From NCBI GenBank assembly GCA_029204225.1, contig CM055104.1:20551761-20615760 (forward strand): 64,000 bases of DNA. The letters run 5' to 3'. Positions 49,151 to 61,591 of this stretch are shown here, one piece after another; position 1 is the first letter of the stretch, and each line of letters starts with the position of its first letter. Source of the DNA: Diphasiastrum complanatum. Its lineage: Eukaryota; Streptophyta; Lycopodiopsida; Lycopodiales; Lycopodiaceae. Below the pieces are notes generated by a model. That model was not told where the DNA came from and ran no database searches. It saw only the letters and a list, made by a program, of their open reading frames with translations. The position numbers were made by a program, and so were the translations under genes.

Positions 49151-50880
49151 TTATATGATCCTGAGACTGCTCCTCTGTTTCTCAAAGAGTCCTTTGTCCA
49201 GGGCTTTAGTGAAGATGTCAGCAACCATATCTTTCGTTCCAATGAAGGTGGTCTGCAGCATCTTCTTTTCAATTAGATCCTTGATCAAGTGGTACTTTAT
49301 CGCAATGTGCTTCGTTCTGGAATGGAACACGAGATCTTTCATCAGGTGTATTGCAGAGGTGTTGTCCATCTGCAAGACCAGGGGCTCGTTCCTTGTTTCG
49401 TCCAATTCGTCTAGGAATTGCCTTAGCCAGATTATTTCATTGGCCATCTTTGCTGCTGCAACATATTCTGCTTCGTAGGATGACTGGGCTACAACAGTTT
49501 GCTTATTGCTGACCCAGAGAACTGTTGCTCCTAATGCGATGGTGCATTTTCCTGAGATGCTTTTACAATCGCCCTTGAGAGATGCCCAACTAGCATCGCT
49601 GTAGGAAAGTATCCTGAAACATGCATCACGATAAGAACACAAGCCATAGTCCCTTGTTAATTGAAGATATTGCAAAATGCGTTTTGCAATCTTCCAATGT
49701 GTCGATCCTGGATTTGTGCAGAATTGGCTCATCGCAATATCAGGACGTGTGTTGTCTGCAAGGTACATCAGCGATCCTATCAGCTTTCTGTAAGGTGTGA
49801 GCTGCATTTGTTCTCTCTCTTTCTCAGTCTTTGGACAGTTGTCGCTTGTTAGCACCGTCCCTGCGAGCATTGGAGTGTTCACTCCTTTGAGTCCTCTAGG
49901 ATCTTCTGGGTGTATCTAAACTGCTAAAGGTATAACTTATCTCCCTCGTAGTCCCTTTCAATTTGTAAGCCAAGGTAACACCTGCTTTCTCCCAGATCCA
50001 CTATCTCAAAATGTTTTGAGATGTCTGCCTTTACTTCAACAACTAGCTACTCACTCCTGCAAAGTATCAGAGGGTCGTCCACATATACAGCCACTATGAT
50101 GATCTGCCCATCTGTAACTCTGACATATACATTAGAATCAACCAACAGAGGCTTGAAACCTAAATATTGCAGGGCTTGATCTTTCTTCTTGTACCATTGT
50201 CGGGCTGATTGTTTTGGACCGTAGATACTTCTGTGCATTCTGCACGCATAGTCAGGAAGTGAATTCGAGACATATCCTGGGGGTTGATCCATGTAGACCT
50301 CTTCGTCTAATTCGCCATGCAAGAAGGTTGTCTTCTTGTCCACAATGTGGATCCTGAGGTCATAAGCTGCTGCATATGCAAATAATAGACGTAGGGACAA
50401 ATGTTTGATGACAGGAGAGAAGGTTTCAGAGTAGTCAATACCATATATCTAAGAGAAGCCTTTCGCTACTAGTCTTGTCTTGTATTTTGTGATGTTCCCA
50501 TCTAGTCTGTATTTGAGATTGAAAACCCATTAGCATTTGACAGTCTTGCGCTTATGTGGTAATGGCTCCAACGTCCATAACTAGTTCTTCCTCATGGACT
50601 CCATCTCTTCCTTCATGGCTTGGATCCATCTATCCTTCTCTGGACTGTCAATCACTTCCTTGAAGGTCTGTGATTCACCACTGAATCCGCAGAACTCTTT
50701 TGATGTGGAAGCTTGTTGCCTGGCACATATCTAGTTCCTACATGGTCATTCCATCTTCCTGGAGTCACCATGAGCTTATACAGTTCTTGCATGTCTTTCC
50801 TAGCTAGTATTTCTTGGCTCTCATACTCGGCTCTCAATCTTCATTAGTCTCATCTGCTCAGAGACCTCCTCGGTCTAAGG
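49151..50880 (-). pseudogene. Ty1/copia pol C-terminal half (copia 3)
   Basis: Same family as copia 2, opposite strand. From 50880 downward: the inter-domain SDESPR stretch, then RT blocks in changing frames, YGIDYSETFSPVIKHLSLRLLFAYAAAYDL at about 50450-50330, QSARQWYKK, and catalytic YVDD near 50080. Then a 243-codon unbroken frame (49882-49151) holds MLAGT, RPDIA, RNase H residues in YSDASWAS, YEAEYV, MDNTSAI, and DIFTKALDKGLFE. Gag, protease and integrase are absent. It keeps CGA codons where copia 2 has TGA stops, so it is less decayed. Confidence 0.88.
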
Positions 50881-52899
50881 TGAGAGGTGCTCTTGAGTTG
50901 CTCTTGCCGAGTATCTTGGGGATTCGTCAGAATCAGCCAATATCATCCCACCCCTAATGTATTGCAGGACCCACTACAACTCATATTGGTCGATGTCGCT
51001 CCGCTTTGGAAAAGCGTAGATCCTCGTTCGCTTACATAAACCAAGTGCTTATTGTCACCAGTCTTTATCACAAAATTTGATTTTCACGAATTGCTACAGT
51101 TTGACCAGAATGTCTTATTGCTGCAATTGGTTGACATTCTCAAAATTGGAGGGCTCTTAGCAGCTTCACAACTTGCATGCTCGAGTGCTTTCCATGTGTC
51201 TCTTTGTTTTGTCACTTGTATCTGACATTGACAGTTTCATCTTTGGTTTCTTGGCAGAGTCTATCTTCTGGGAGGTCTGTATCCTCCATTTGCCTCTGGG
51301 TGTTTCCGTGGTTTTTCTCTCAGTTGAAGTTTCAGTCTCAAGGAAAGCCTTCGCTTTGCAGGTTGCACAAACTTTGGTTATCAGTCTCAAGGAAAACCTT
51401 CGTTTTGCATGTTGCACAAACTTTGGTTATCAGTCTCAAGGGGATGGATTCATAAAAAATTGGCGGTAGGAGCAGTTTTAGATGGACGGTTTGGTAACGG
51501 TAAGGAGACATGATGAAGGCTTGGTGGTAGGGTGAAGGAACTGATAGTTCTACAGTTGCAGCCTTGGACCCTTGCAATCTCAAGCTTTGACCACCACTTG
51601 CTGGGTGAGGAGCTTGCTTTATTTGCAGGTTCACGGTTGTCTTCATCTTTCTTTTCTGCGGCTCTTTCTTTTGATCCGTTACTTTTAGATCTCTTTGGGC
51701 TTCATAAGAGGGGATTCGACTATCATTACTCCAAAGAGTTTCGTTTGATCAAGATTGATCCGACTCATCTGTTGCTTAAGCTTTGTCCTTTCCTCCTCGG
51801 CTTCCTGGATCTTCTCTTTATTTCTTCTAGCTGTTTTGCCTGCTTTTGTAGATATTTTCCAGCTGAACAACCAATGTAGGTGGTAGTTGGTCTCCGCAAG
51901 ACACTTGCAATGATCTATCAGCTACTTCGGTAAGACTAAAAAATTGGAGATTTCTCAGAAGAAAAGTAAACTGATGATAAACAAACAGATGGAAGAGAGG
52001 GTGGTGGTGACAATGGTAGATGATGTGGACGATAGACATGAGAATGGGCGTAGAAGTATGGCAAGAGGTTGGTTGAAGAAGGAGATTGATTTCCAATGTT
52101 TGTGTTTCTCTTTTCTGAAGGATCTTCATCATGACTGGAATACTTCTTCTGATTGAGTCTCTTCGGATTACTCATCTGGCTTCTTTAGCCTTGTCTTTTC
52201 ATATTTGACTTGTGACCTTGGCTGTCGATCTTGCTGATGTTGTTGTTGGTAGCGTAACTACTCCAGTGGATCCAAGCAGATCCACTCTCTCGCCCCCCCC
52301 CAAAAATCTGTTGGTGGAGACGTTGTTGCTGGTGATTGTTCATGCTCAAGACTGGATCAACATGTAGAACACGTAGTTGAAACTCGTTGAACATGCGACT
52401 GGACTAAAGATTGAACAAATTTTAACTAAATTTGTTTCGATCTTGTTGTAGTTGACTCAAAGAATAATTTGGCAATGAGATGCAAGAATCAACTCCACTT
52501 TGACATGGATTTTTCATATGTCTCAAAAATCCTAAACTGTTGTACAAGAGAATCTGAAGATGGATAAATGAATGAAAATGTGTGTTGGAGATGCTCTACA
52601 GAAGACTCTCGTGCAATAGCTATTACTCATGCAAAAACAATCACACAAAATAGGTGAAGAGAAACAAGGAAATAAACAAATGTTACATAGAGTGAGAACT
52701 GTATAACACTTGTCAAACAAAACTTGCATTCATCAACATTGATAATGTACCTTGATAGTTGCAATATTTCAGTTGTTTTGTAGAGTAATGTGACTTACTC
52801 TGACATGCCCTTGTCAAAACAAGGCAAGGTTGGTTACACTAAAATCTACCATCATGGATAGCAGATGTTGTAAGATATAGCTTGAGATGCAGGTATGGT
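50881..52899 (-). other. unclassified retroelement-like sequence
   Basis: Minus-strand translations give broken protein-like runs: RTRIYAFPKRSDIDQYEL near 51000, VCATCKTKVFLETDNQS near 51400, and a charged coiled stretch EEERTKLKQQMSRINLDQTKLF near 51760-51820. None is recognised; part may be pol-proximal remains of gypsy 2. Confidence 0.3.
51334..51441 (+). repeat. 49-bp tandem repeat, 2.2 units
   Basis: Units start AGTCTCAAGGAAA at 51334 and 51383, with a partial third at 51432. The units differ at about three positions. Confidence 0.9.
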
Positions 52900-54180
52900 T
52901 GAGGTACTATGTCCTGAGGACCTCTTTTAGTAAGAGATTTAGAACCAAATCTCTATCTAGATTTCCGAATCCGAGAATTATTGTGTATTGGCACATTGGA
53001 AATCTTATCAGCATGTGGAAAGACATATAGATTTGAGGTTGTAGAAGGGGGAAAAAACTGTCAATTCCCTGTGGAGGTTGCTCTTGGTTGGACATTGTAG
53101 CAAATGATGGAATATCGGTTTGACTTTCTTTCGACAAGGACTCATTTCATAATGTCTTTTTGCATTATGGAGCTGGTGTATTTGACGATGATGTAGAAGT
53201 TTACAAGAAACTTCTCGATTGAGTAGCAAGTTTAACTGTTGGTTGCTATGGTGCTCGTGTTGTTGTCGTGAAGATCCTATTGTGATTCATAACTGACGTG
53301 ACGGGCAGATAGGATCTTAGTTGGTTGTTTTGGACAATCTTTGAAACTGTGTTTTCTGATACAGTCAGGACACTCAGCATGGTACGTGGTCTTGACTGGA
53401 CAATCAACCATGAAGTGGCCAGTTTCACCACAGATGAAACATCTGGTGTGCAATGGCCCTTGTATAAGGCTAGTGGTTCTAGACTTTTTGGTGGATATTC
53501 GAGATAAGTCAAGGAATGTCGAGAATGTGATGGTTGTGCTTCATATTGTTGGACTATATGTGCTTGGATAGGCAGATATGAAGGACAAGCATCAACAGGA
53601 TGCGTAGCCCGACAGTGTGGGCACCATATTGTTTTTCATCTATAAGGTACTTGTGCAGGGTTTGACTGACCAGACATACTGCTTTGGATAGACTTCAGGG
53701 TTTGAAACTCATTGGTGAGTTTCTCCATCTGTAGTTGGTGTTGCTTATTAAACAACTCCAACTGGGATTTCCAAAGCTGATCTCGGGTGTCCTCGATCGA
53801 CTTTGACTCATGGAGAGGAGCACGTGGTGCTCGTCTTTCCCTGGATTCGTCAACATCTGGTCCTTCGTGTTCTTCCTTGATGGCATCAGACATAGCTAAT
53901 TTGACGCTCATATATTCATCATTGGATTTAAGCTCGCGTCTAATCCATTTTGGAAGGCCGACTAAAAACCAGATGATGAACATTTGTTCGGAGGGCTGTT
54001 CTTGTACTTGACTTTTGAGGCGTTTGAAACGCTCGATATAGTCTCGTACACGTTCATCTTTTGCCATTTTGATGTTATTCAATTTGAAAAAAGGCTCTCG
54101 ATCAAGCGAAAGGGCTTAAAACTCTTGACAAAAAAGCAAGAGGGCTGCCCATGTGGAGCCCAAGTGGCAATTCCACCAAA
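52900..54180 (-). pseudogene. Ty3/gypsy gag relic (gypsy 2)
   Basis: The minus frame from about 54180 reads FKPFRLIESLFSNLNNIKM, then the 148-codon frame 54082-53636 (DYIERFKRLKSQVQEQPSEQ, LVGLPKWIRRELKSNDEY, coiled LFNKQHQLQMEKL). It continues with WCPHC, a CCHC knuckle CFICGETGHFMVDC and a second CPDC...H...C near 53330-53460 after a frame change. Similarity to gypsy 1 gag is close, residue for residue over about 60 positions. No pol follows clearly. Confidence 0.82.
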
Positions 54181-54310
54181 TTAGAAATTACATGTGGAAA
54201 TTGCCCTTCCACTAGAAGTCACCATCAAAAGGTGGCTCACTCTAAAGCTTGAACAACCTCGGTATAATTTTGAATAACAAAATTTTAATAATGTCAATAG
54301 TGCGAGATAG

Positions 54311-54660
54311 CTAAAGTTGATAGGTTAAAGGCTAGAGGATTGTGGTTGCCATTGGAAATTCCATTCAAGAGGTGGGAAAGTATTTTGATAGAATTTACCA
54401 TTGGTCTTCCCAATACATTGAAGGATAATAGTTGACCACTTTATCAAGTTGGCTACCATTATTCATGTGAAAATGACTTTAAAGCTTTTGAATTAGCTCA
54501 TGTATTTATCGAATGTCTATTCATGCTTTATGGTTTGCCAATAAATATTGTTAGTGATCATGATTCCAAATTTTCTCGACGGTTTTATTTGACCATATTC
54601 CATAAACTTGAGACATTCCTTAGCTTTAGTTCTTTGAATTATATGGGATTAGATGGTTAG
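54311..54660 (+). pseudogene. gypsy integrase fragment
   Basis: The plus translation reads GLWLPLEIPFKRWESILIEF, TIGLPNTLK, then (after a stop) FIECLFMLYGLPINIVSDHDSKF: the core of a chromovirus-type integrase including its first two acidic blocks in changed form. It faces away from the gypsy 2 gag. Confidence 0.65.
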
Positions 54661-55009
54661 ATGGTTAGAGCATAAGTTTCGTATAAGCAATCTTAGTGAC
54701 AAATACATCGTTTATTACTCAAGAGTGAGTTAAATATTATGTTCTATTGTAGATTTTGGCTCGGGGAGTCTAGCCATTTGTTAGATTGTTGATTGGGTGT
54801 TTTGTGCCACAACTTATACTCATGTGCTTGTTTCCACTCCAAGGATCATGCATGGGCGTAAAAGTCATTGAGAGGGTCTCATGGATGAGTGTTTTGGGAG
54901 CACTGTTGGTGCTCCCAAGCTAGGGTCATAACATCTCTTCCACTTTTGACAAATTGTAGTGGGCTTCTTTCCTTGCCTAATCTGAATCCAAGATCTAGTC
55001 AATCTAGCA
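54661..55009. other. no gene recognised
   Basis: Spacer between the integrase fragment and the LTR of gypsy 3. Nothing further is supported. Confidence 0.3.
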
Positions 55010-55019
55010 TCAAAGAGAC

Positions 55020-55738
55020 GGAGTTAGTTGTCACGCGTAGGTTCGTTCCCATAAGAGCGATAGTATAGTTCAGATTTCAACATGAATGGAGGATCTAACA
55101 CTAACATCCATTAACACTAAGCATTAACACTACATCCATTAACCCTACTTCCATTAACCCTACTTCTATTAACCTAAATCCACAACAATGATAGACACTT
55201 ACTCTTCTCTCTCTCTCTCTCTCTCTCCCTTTCTCTCTCACAAAAAGCATAAGAAATAGCAATCCCAATAATGATCAGATCCAACAATTAGCAAAATCCA
55301 AAGAAAGCATGAGAAATGGAGGAGAAGAGAGGAAGAGCAAGGACATTCATCAATCCATTTCTAAAGAGAACCAATCTGCTTTATTGAAATGAGAAAATGA
55401 ACATCAGGAGCAACTCGAGTTGGTCTCTTTTTATAGTAGAGAGGAGGACCCTGGCCTTTGAATCCTATTGGTCCAGTCTTGCCTCTCTTTTTATTCAAAT
55501 TTAAAAAAGTGTGGGAACCATCAAAATTGGAGGGAAATCCAACTTTATTCACTAACTTGACATTTAGGCCCTGCGACATTAAAAGTCCCGCAAAAAGGCC
55601 TAAAGTCCTTTTATTAACTTTCTAATTAATCAAATAACTATGTGATCATTGGGTTGGACTTACACACACAGGGTGCCAAATCCCGCTCACTTATTAACTA
55701 GGGTTAGGGTTGCCTTGGGATCCGCAAACCGTCCAACA
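55020..55738 (-). repeat. gypsy 3 3' LTR
   Basis: On the minus strand it starts TGTTGGACGG at 55738, right after the purine-rich TTTTGGTGGGAGATAT. A TATA box (CTATAAAAAGAGACC) sits at about 55437-55423. A (CT)n tract lies at 55205-55229. The far end is not defined because the 5' LTR is cut by the window. Confidence 0.65.
55205..55229. repeat. short (CT)n tract within the LTR
   Basis: About 25 bp of CT repeats followed by a second short run. Confidence 0.9.
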
Positions 55739-55788
55739 ATATCTCCCACCAAAACTGGTGGCGGTCCCATGACACCTGCAATATGCAG

Positions 55789-57389
55789 TTATTGGGGACT
55801 TTTATTGGCTTCGCGCCGAATCTTAATTAAATGATATTGCACCTTCTCCATAAAGTCAAGGCGTGCAGTATTGAAATCCAAGTTGTGTGGCAGGAAACAG
55901 CGGTGGGCTCTGGCAATCCACTTGGAAGTTTTCCATGAGGTGAAGCGAGATTCCCAAGAGCCTCCCATCATAGCCGCACGGAAATACAGTCGAGCAATCG
56001 ACAGCTGATCTTTGATTTGCTTTGAGGCCATCGACTTATTTGGATCGAATGCCAGGGTAGGAAGGCAATTGTCCCATTTGGTTGCCACTGACGCCAACAA
56101 AGTTAGATTTTTAGCAAACATTGCCGATTGTCGCACCGTTGGATCCGGAGAGTGGACATACTCTCTTTGATATGCTTGTAAGGCATGGTGGAAGTCCACT
56201 GAAATGTTCCAGCTGTAAGGCTGATGGATGATTGGCCAATTGGGCGTATGGTGGCAAGGGTTGGCAACGTAACTCCTAATTGATTCCGGAGTTTTTTCAA
56301 AAACCATGATTCTCCATGTTGGCTGCTCTCCCAGTGCAAGTATTTTGTCCAATTCTTTGCCGACCTCGATCTCGGAGGTCTTAAATTTCAGAACCCATCC
56401 ACCATGCGAGGACTCATGCGGATGTTGCTTTAAGAAGGTCTGGATCTGATCCTCGACGCTGATGGGCCTTCTGAATAAATGGCTTGTCCTTGACGAGGAT
56501 GGACCCGCTTGTACTGTCGATATGGTTGGTGGTTGATCTGCTAGATCTGGAGCTCCCCCCTGGTCCATGCTCGAATCAACCCCTGTATCCATTTGTACAG
56601 CTTCTTGGCGCGAAAGGGAGAATTGTGGCATGACTGGGACGGAGATTTGTGGGCCGGCTTCCAACACTTGAGCGACGGCTTTTTCATAGGCGTTGATGGT
56701 CTCTTTTGCCTTTGCCAACTCGGTTGAAGCTGCTCCTTTGAACCTATCAAAGCGGCCTTGGAATCTCTGAAGGGCCACTTTGTATGTTTCCACTTTCTTA
56801 AACAAATATGCAATCTCCGTCGGTGTGACCGGATGATCGGGTATTTGTGTTTGCAGATATGCATCACGCTCAAGGGTGGTCGCATCCAATTCACCTTGAA
56901 GTCGTGTGCGATCTTGTTTGGCCATCTGTAATTGCCCCTTCAACAGCTGCACCTGTTGCTTGGCATCTTGCACTGCCTTATCTACCTGATCCTGTGCAGT
57001 TGTCAGGGCATTTTGCAGGGAGCTGATGTAGGTTTCCAAGCGATCAGCTTGTTGTTGGGCCAATTTCTTTTCGCTTTCAGCCTTTTCTTCATGTTGTTTG
57101 GCTATCTTCACCTCTCGATCCAGCTGGACAATTTTTTGGCTGATCAAAGTGTTTTCGGATCCTAGATCAGAAATCCTCTGTTGTATTTTCTTTTTCTTAT
57201 CCAGCATAGACTGGATCACTTGCCCAAGGCTTGAAATTAATCCTAGAGCATCACCAGAATCGACGGTCGTGGAGGTGGCGGCAACAGGAGACCTTGATGG
57301 TACTGTCCTTGGTAGGCATGGAATTGGTGCCAAGGTCTCTTCTTCTTCAAAAGTATCTTCTTCTTCAAACCCTTAGCTGATGACTTCAT
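55789..57389 (-). CDS. extra 3' ORF of gypsy 3, coiled-coil protein of unknown function
   Basis: An open stretch of more than 514 codons (57372-55789) lies in sense between integrase and the 3' LTR. It has no ATG at its start: ATG at 57389 opens MKSSAK, and one base change of frame near 57370 would enter the long frame (GFEEEDTFEEEET...). So the start is slightly broken, or reached by splicing or recoding. Residues about 40-235 are a long coiled coil (heptads of Leu/Ile with Lys/Glu/Gln); 240-300 a Ser/Pro-rich linker; 300-514 a compact-looking domain with several Trp (HGGWVLKF, PTWRIMVFEKTPESI, GGSWESRFTSWKTSKWI). No signal peptide or membrane segment is seen, so it is not a usual envelope. 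I do not recognise the family. Its position is that of additional ORFs known in some plant gypsy lineages. Confidence 0.75.
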
Positions 57390-57511
57390 GACTTTTGCTC
57401 ATCAGTCTTTTTTTTGTTTTTTGTTATTGTCTTTTTCCAAAAAAGTCAGCAGATTAAATACTGAAAACAAAAACTTGAAAAACAAATAAAATTTTAAAAA
57501 AAATATTGAGA

Positions 57512-58314
57512 TCAGGCTTGCTGAACTGGCAAAGCAGGCTGCCAAAACTTGCGTAATCGGCTGCCATTTACCGGAGTATCAAATTGTTTTCCATCCAAGT
57601 GCTCAAGAATTATCGCGCCATAGTTCAAGATTTCTTTCACTTTATACGGGCCTTCTCCGATAAACTTCAACTTATCCTTGATCAGCTTGGTTTTGTACAT
57701 CAATGCAAGATCTCCTGCTTCCAGATCTTTCTTGTGCAATCGACGATCGTGCCATGTCTTGCGGCGGGGTTTCTCTGCTGCTAAGGCATGAATTGCCATC
57801 GATCGGGTTTCGCATAATTTGTGCAACGCTTCATGACGGAGTTGTAAAGACATATCATCATTTAATCGTTCCGTTGCTGCTATGCGTAAAGATGAAATTA
57901 AAAATTCAATTGGCATAACAGCATCTTGACCATAAACCAGTTGAAAAGGTGTTTGATTTGTACTATTTTTGTAAGCGGTTCTGAATGCCCATAATGCTGC
58001 ATACAGTTTATGTTCCCAATCAGACCAACTCGCTTCAACTATCTTTGTCATAATGGTGCAGAGAATCTTATTGGAAGATTCAGCTTGGCCATTCCCTCTG
58101 GGATAATAGGGAGTACTAAATCTGTGTATAACAAAAAAATCTTCCAATAAATACTTTATTGTTTGATCAACAAAGTGTGTACCCTGATCACTGACAATTT
58201 TGATTGGACATCCAAATCTAATTATAATATTTTCATGTAGAAACTTGGCCGTAGATTTCGCATCAGCCACTTTGACAGCTTTGGCTTCAACCCACTTGGT
58301 CATATAATCAGTTT
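57512..58314 (-). CDS. gypsy 3 integrase, C-terminal two thirds
   Basis: A 263-codon frame starting DYMTKWVEAKAV. The core holds D39 (VSDQGTHF) and E75 (RGNGQAESSN), 35 residues apart as in the D,D35E triad. The C-terminal part has DLALMYKTKLIKDKLKF and a GPYKV domain typical of gypsy integrase ends. The first catalytic Asp (GLDYVGP) is not here: it lies in the inverted block ending at 60640 on the other strand. The frame itself has no stop, but without its N-terminal part it cannot be functional. Confidence 0.88.
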
Positions 58315-60640
58315 AGATCGAACTTTGGACATGCCAATCACGTTTCCACTAAATGTGCTGAATGTAGCCTGGATATCAACGGAACCTATACCAGATCCAA
58401 TTGAGGATGATCTCATACCAGTGAGCCATGCCTTAACTTATGATGGAAATGCAGAACTTACGGATGAATAGATTCTACATCATATGGATCCTACCATATT
58501 TGAAGTGCGTAATGTTCCTGATGAACCAACAATCAAATCGCCCAAAGCAGTTATATTGAAGGAAGACAGAATCACAGGTTTGATGACGAAGAAACAAGCA
58601 AAGCAACATTATAATATGGTCCTGAAATGGGAAAATCCCGCTCAAAAGATTAATTCAAAGGAAGTGCCACCTCTATTGGATACAGGCAAAGGAAAAGTCA
58701 AGAACGATTCTTCAAGTCAGATTTTCAGCAAGACATCATCATCTAAGAAGTCTTCACCTGTGAAGAAAGATTTATCATCCCAAAAGTGATCACCTCCATG
58801 ATCAATTCCTGCTAAGAAGACTAAACGAAGATCCAAGACAAGTCCTTTCGAAAAAGAACAAGCAAATGTAGTCCAGCATGATATGCCAAAGCATTTTAAA
58901 TGTTATACACTGGATGATGTGGTTATCATGTTACCTAAAGCACATCGTGAACCTGAAGAACACATGCCGAAATCTAAAGAGGTTTACGATGGCCCAGCTA
59001 GAACGCAGCCAATGAATCTTGCAGAACCAGGAGAACCGGAAAAGATTGTACAAGTGGGATCACAACTTACTCCTGAATGGTATCAAGCACTCCGTTTGTT
59101 ACTTATTAAGTATCAAGATTGCTTTGCATGGACTTATCAAGATTTGAAGGGTATTTCGACATCAGTCATTGAACATACCATACCTTTAGTACCTGATGCA
59201 GTACCAAAGGTTACAAAGTTCTATCGCTGTAATCCTAATGTGGCAGATCTGATAAAGAAAGAACTTCAGAGATTGCTTGACAACGATTTCATTTATGAGA
59301 TCGAGCATATCGAATGGATTTCACCAATTGTCATTGTTCCTAAGAAAAATGAGAAATTGCGAATCTGTGTGAATATCAAAGCATTGAATAAAGTTTTCGT
59401 TACCTTTTACTGAAAGCATTTTGGATCGCCTTGCTGGAGCGGAAGCTTATAATTTCCTGGATGGATTTAGTGGTTACAACCAGGTTAAGATTGCACCTGT
59501 CGATCGCCACAAAACTGCTTTTGCAACATAATGGGACACCTATGCTTACAAAGTAATGTCGTTTGGGCTCTGTAATGCACCAAGTTCATTCCAAAGAGTA
59601 ATGGCCTTTAAATATTATCTGTAGAAATTCTTTGAAATTTACTTGGATGACTTGGGAGTTCATAGTACAGATACAGACCACCTGGATCGATTGAAGGAAG
59701 TCTTTGAAAGATGCCGCAAATATCAGATTTCTCTAAATCCAGAAAAATGCCAGATATGGGTTTCGCACGGAGTTGTGCTTGGACATGTGATATCAAGACA
59801 TGGTATTGCCACCGATTATTCTAAGATCAAAGTTATTGTGGAATTGCCACCGCCAGCAACAATTCGAGGAGTTTATGTGTTTATGGGTCATGCGAACTAC
59901 TATCGAATTTTTATTATCTTCTTTGCAGATTTAGCACGACCTATATACAAATTAACTATTGTTCCTATTTGGACAGTAGAGGCGTTAGAAGCCTTTGAAA
60001 AGTTAAAAAAAGCATTATCTTCAGCACCAATACTACCTCCATATTGGACATTAGAGTTTCATGTTTATACGGATGCCTCAAAATACACCATTGGATCAGT
60101 TTTGACATAGCCAGGTGACTATAAGAAGGATTATTCTATACGATTTGCAAGCAGACAGCTTACAGATCCAGAGAAGAATTATTCAACAACAGAACGTGAA
60201 GCGCTAGCCATGATTTTTTCTGTTCGAAAATTTCGTCACTACCTCATGGAAACGCACTTTGCATTTTATACGGATCATCAACCGTTACTTTACTTGGTAA
60301 ACAAGACGTGTAATACTGGACGTATTGCAAGATGGTTATTATTATTGACTGAATTTGACTTTTGAATTGTGGTCAGAAAGGGGAAGCAACATTATCTAGC
60401 CGATCACGTTTTGCGAATTGAATCCGCACCAGTTAATACTGAAGTGGATGATGAGTATTACCACACATAAACTTATATTCAGACATGTGATGTCTGCCAG
60501 CGAGCACGACGGCCTACTCGACAGAATTATGAACCCTTACATCTGGTTTTATCGCAAGCACCATTTGAAAAATGGGGACTAGATTATGTTGGTCCTATTC
60601 ATCCTGCTGCGCAAGGATCTCAGGCCCGATACATTATCGC
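58315..60640 (+). pseudogene. inverted block of gypsy 3: linker, RT, RNase H, start of integrase
   Basis: Plus strand, opposite to the rest of the element. Linker (DRTLDMPITFPLNV; MDPTIFEVRNVPDEP), RT (WISPIVIVPKKNEKLRICV at about 59320; a small deletion after ALNKV; FLDGFSGYNQVKI; SFGLCNAPSSFQRVM; catalytic YLDD intact at about 59642), RNase H (YTDASKYTIG, TEREALAM, TDHQPLLYLVN to about 60310), then, after loss of the integrase zinc-binding region, CDVCQRARRPTRQNY and WGLDYVGPIHPAAQG, QARYII. Stops at about 58468, 58787, 58799, 59529 and others, mostly TGA or TAG in place of Arg or Gln codons. Confidence 0.9.
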
Positions 60641-60649
60641 TCATCTCTG

Positions 60650-61590
60650 AGTGAATATCTTGTTGACACATATATCATGTTGTACAATCAATTGTTGCAA
60701 GAGCTTCGTTCCAATTGACAGTATCCGTTTGAGAATCGTAGTGAACTCCCAATTTTTTCTCTGGTCGATCACAAGTGTGATCCGTTGTTGACGAATCATC
60801 ATCCGCTTTTTGAACCACTGGTTTGATAGTCCAAGTCGTAGGATCAACTTTAACTGCATGTTCATGATTTTCAAAAGTGATTTTTCCGGTACCCTAGTTA
60901 TGAATTACTTGCACAACTCGTAACCATGGACGTCCTAAGAGAACTCGGTAGACATTTGGTGCTCCTGGTAAGTCCATCACGATGAAAGTAATGATGAACT
61001 ATAATCCTGCAATCCTGATAGGTATATCTTCCACCATTCCTCGTGGACGAACTGTCGTTGGATCAGCTAGCTTAATAGCAAAAGTAGTAGGCTTATTCTT
61101 TGTAAGGCCCCATTTTGTACATAGCTTTGTAGAAATTAGGTTAACTCCTGGACTGCCATCTATCACAGCTGCTTCTTTAGAAAATTGTCTATGTTGTATT
61201 GGCAGAGTGATATTCTTTCTTTTGTTCACTTTCCCAAGCGGCTCCAACATGGAGTACATCGTTAGATTCTTCAAATCCAGCACAAAAAAGCGACTCTTGA
61301 TGGTCTTTTGATCCTTTTGAGCTAACTTTTGCGCTAAGACTTCTTTTGCTTTTGGCACCAACTTTAGGAACTCTCCCATTGAAATATTGATCTTGCTAGA
61401 CAAAATGTTCATGAGTAATTCTGTATGCGGTGCTTCCGGTTCAGTCATCTTGAAGGGTTCTTCGTGATGATGTAAATGATCATTCATATCTATTCGTAAA
61501 TGTCTTGGAGGCTGCAATGGTGAAGACTGAACTTCAGCTGTTACTTTAGCAGCTTCAAGTTCCTCTTCTCTTGCAGATGTTTAATCCACT
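60650..61590 (-). pseudogene. gypsy 3 protease region
   Basis: A frame of 172 codons (61517-60999) contains the retropepsin-like AAVIDGSPGVNLIS (D-G-S in place of the usual D-S/T-G type). After a stop it continues FIVMDLPGAPNVYRVLLGRPWL and a PEKKLGVHYDS linker to the inversion junction near 60650, where it should continue into RT. Confidence 0.75.
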
Positions 61591-61591
61591 A

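Noticed and set aside
55789-57333. Extra gypsy 3 ORF as a retroviral-type envelope
   Set aside because: No signal peptide, membrane segment or cleavage pattern is visible. Coiled coil alone does not support it.
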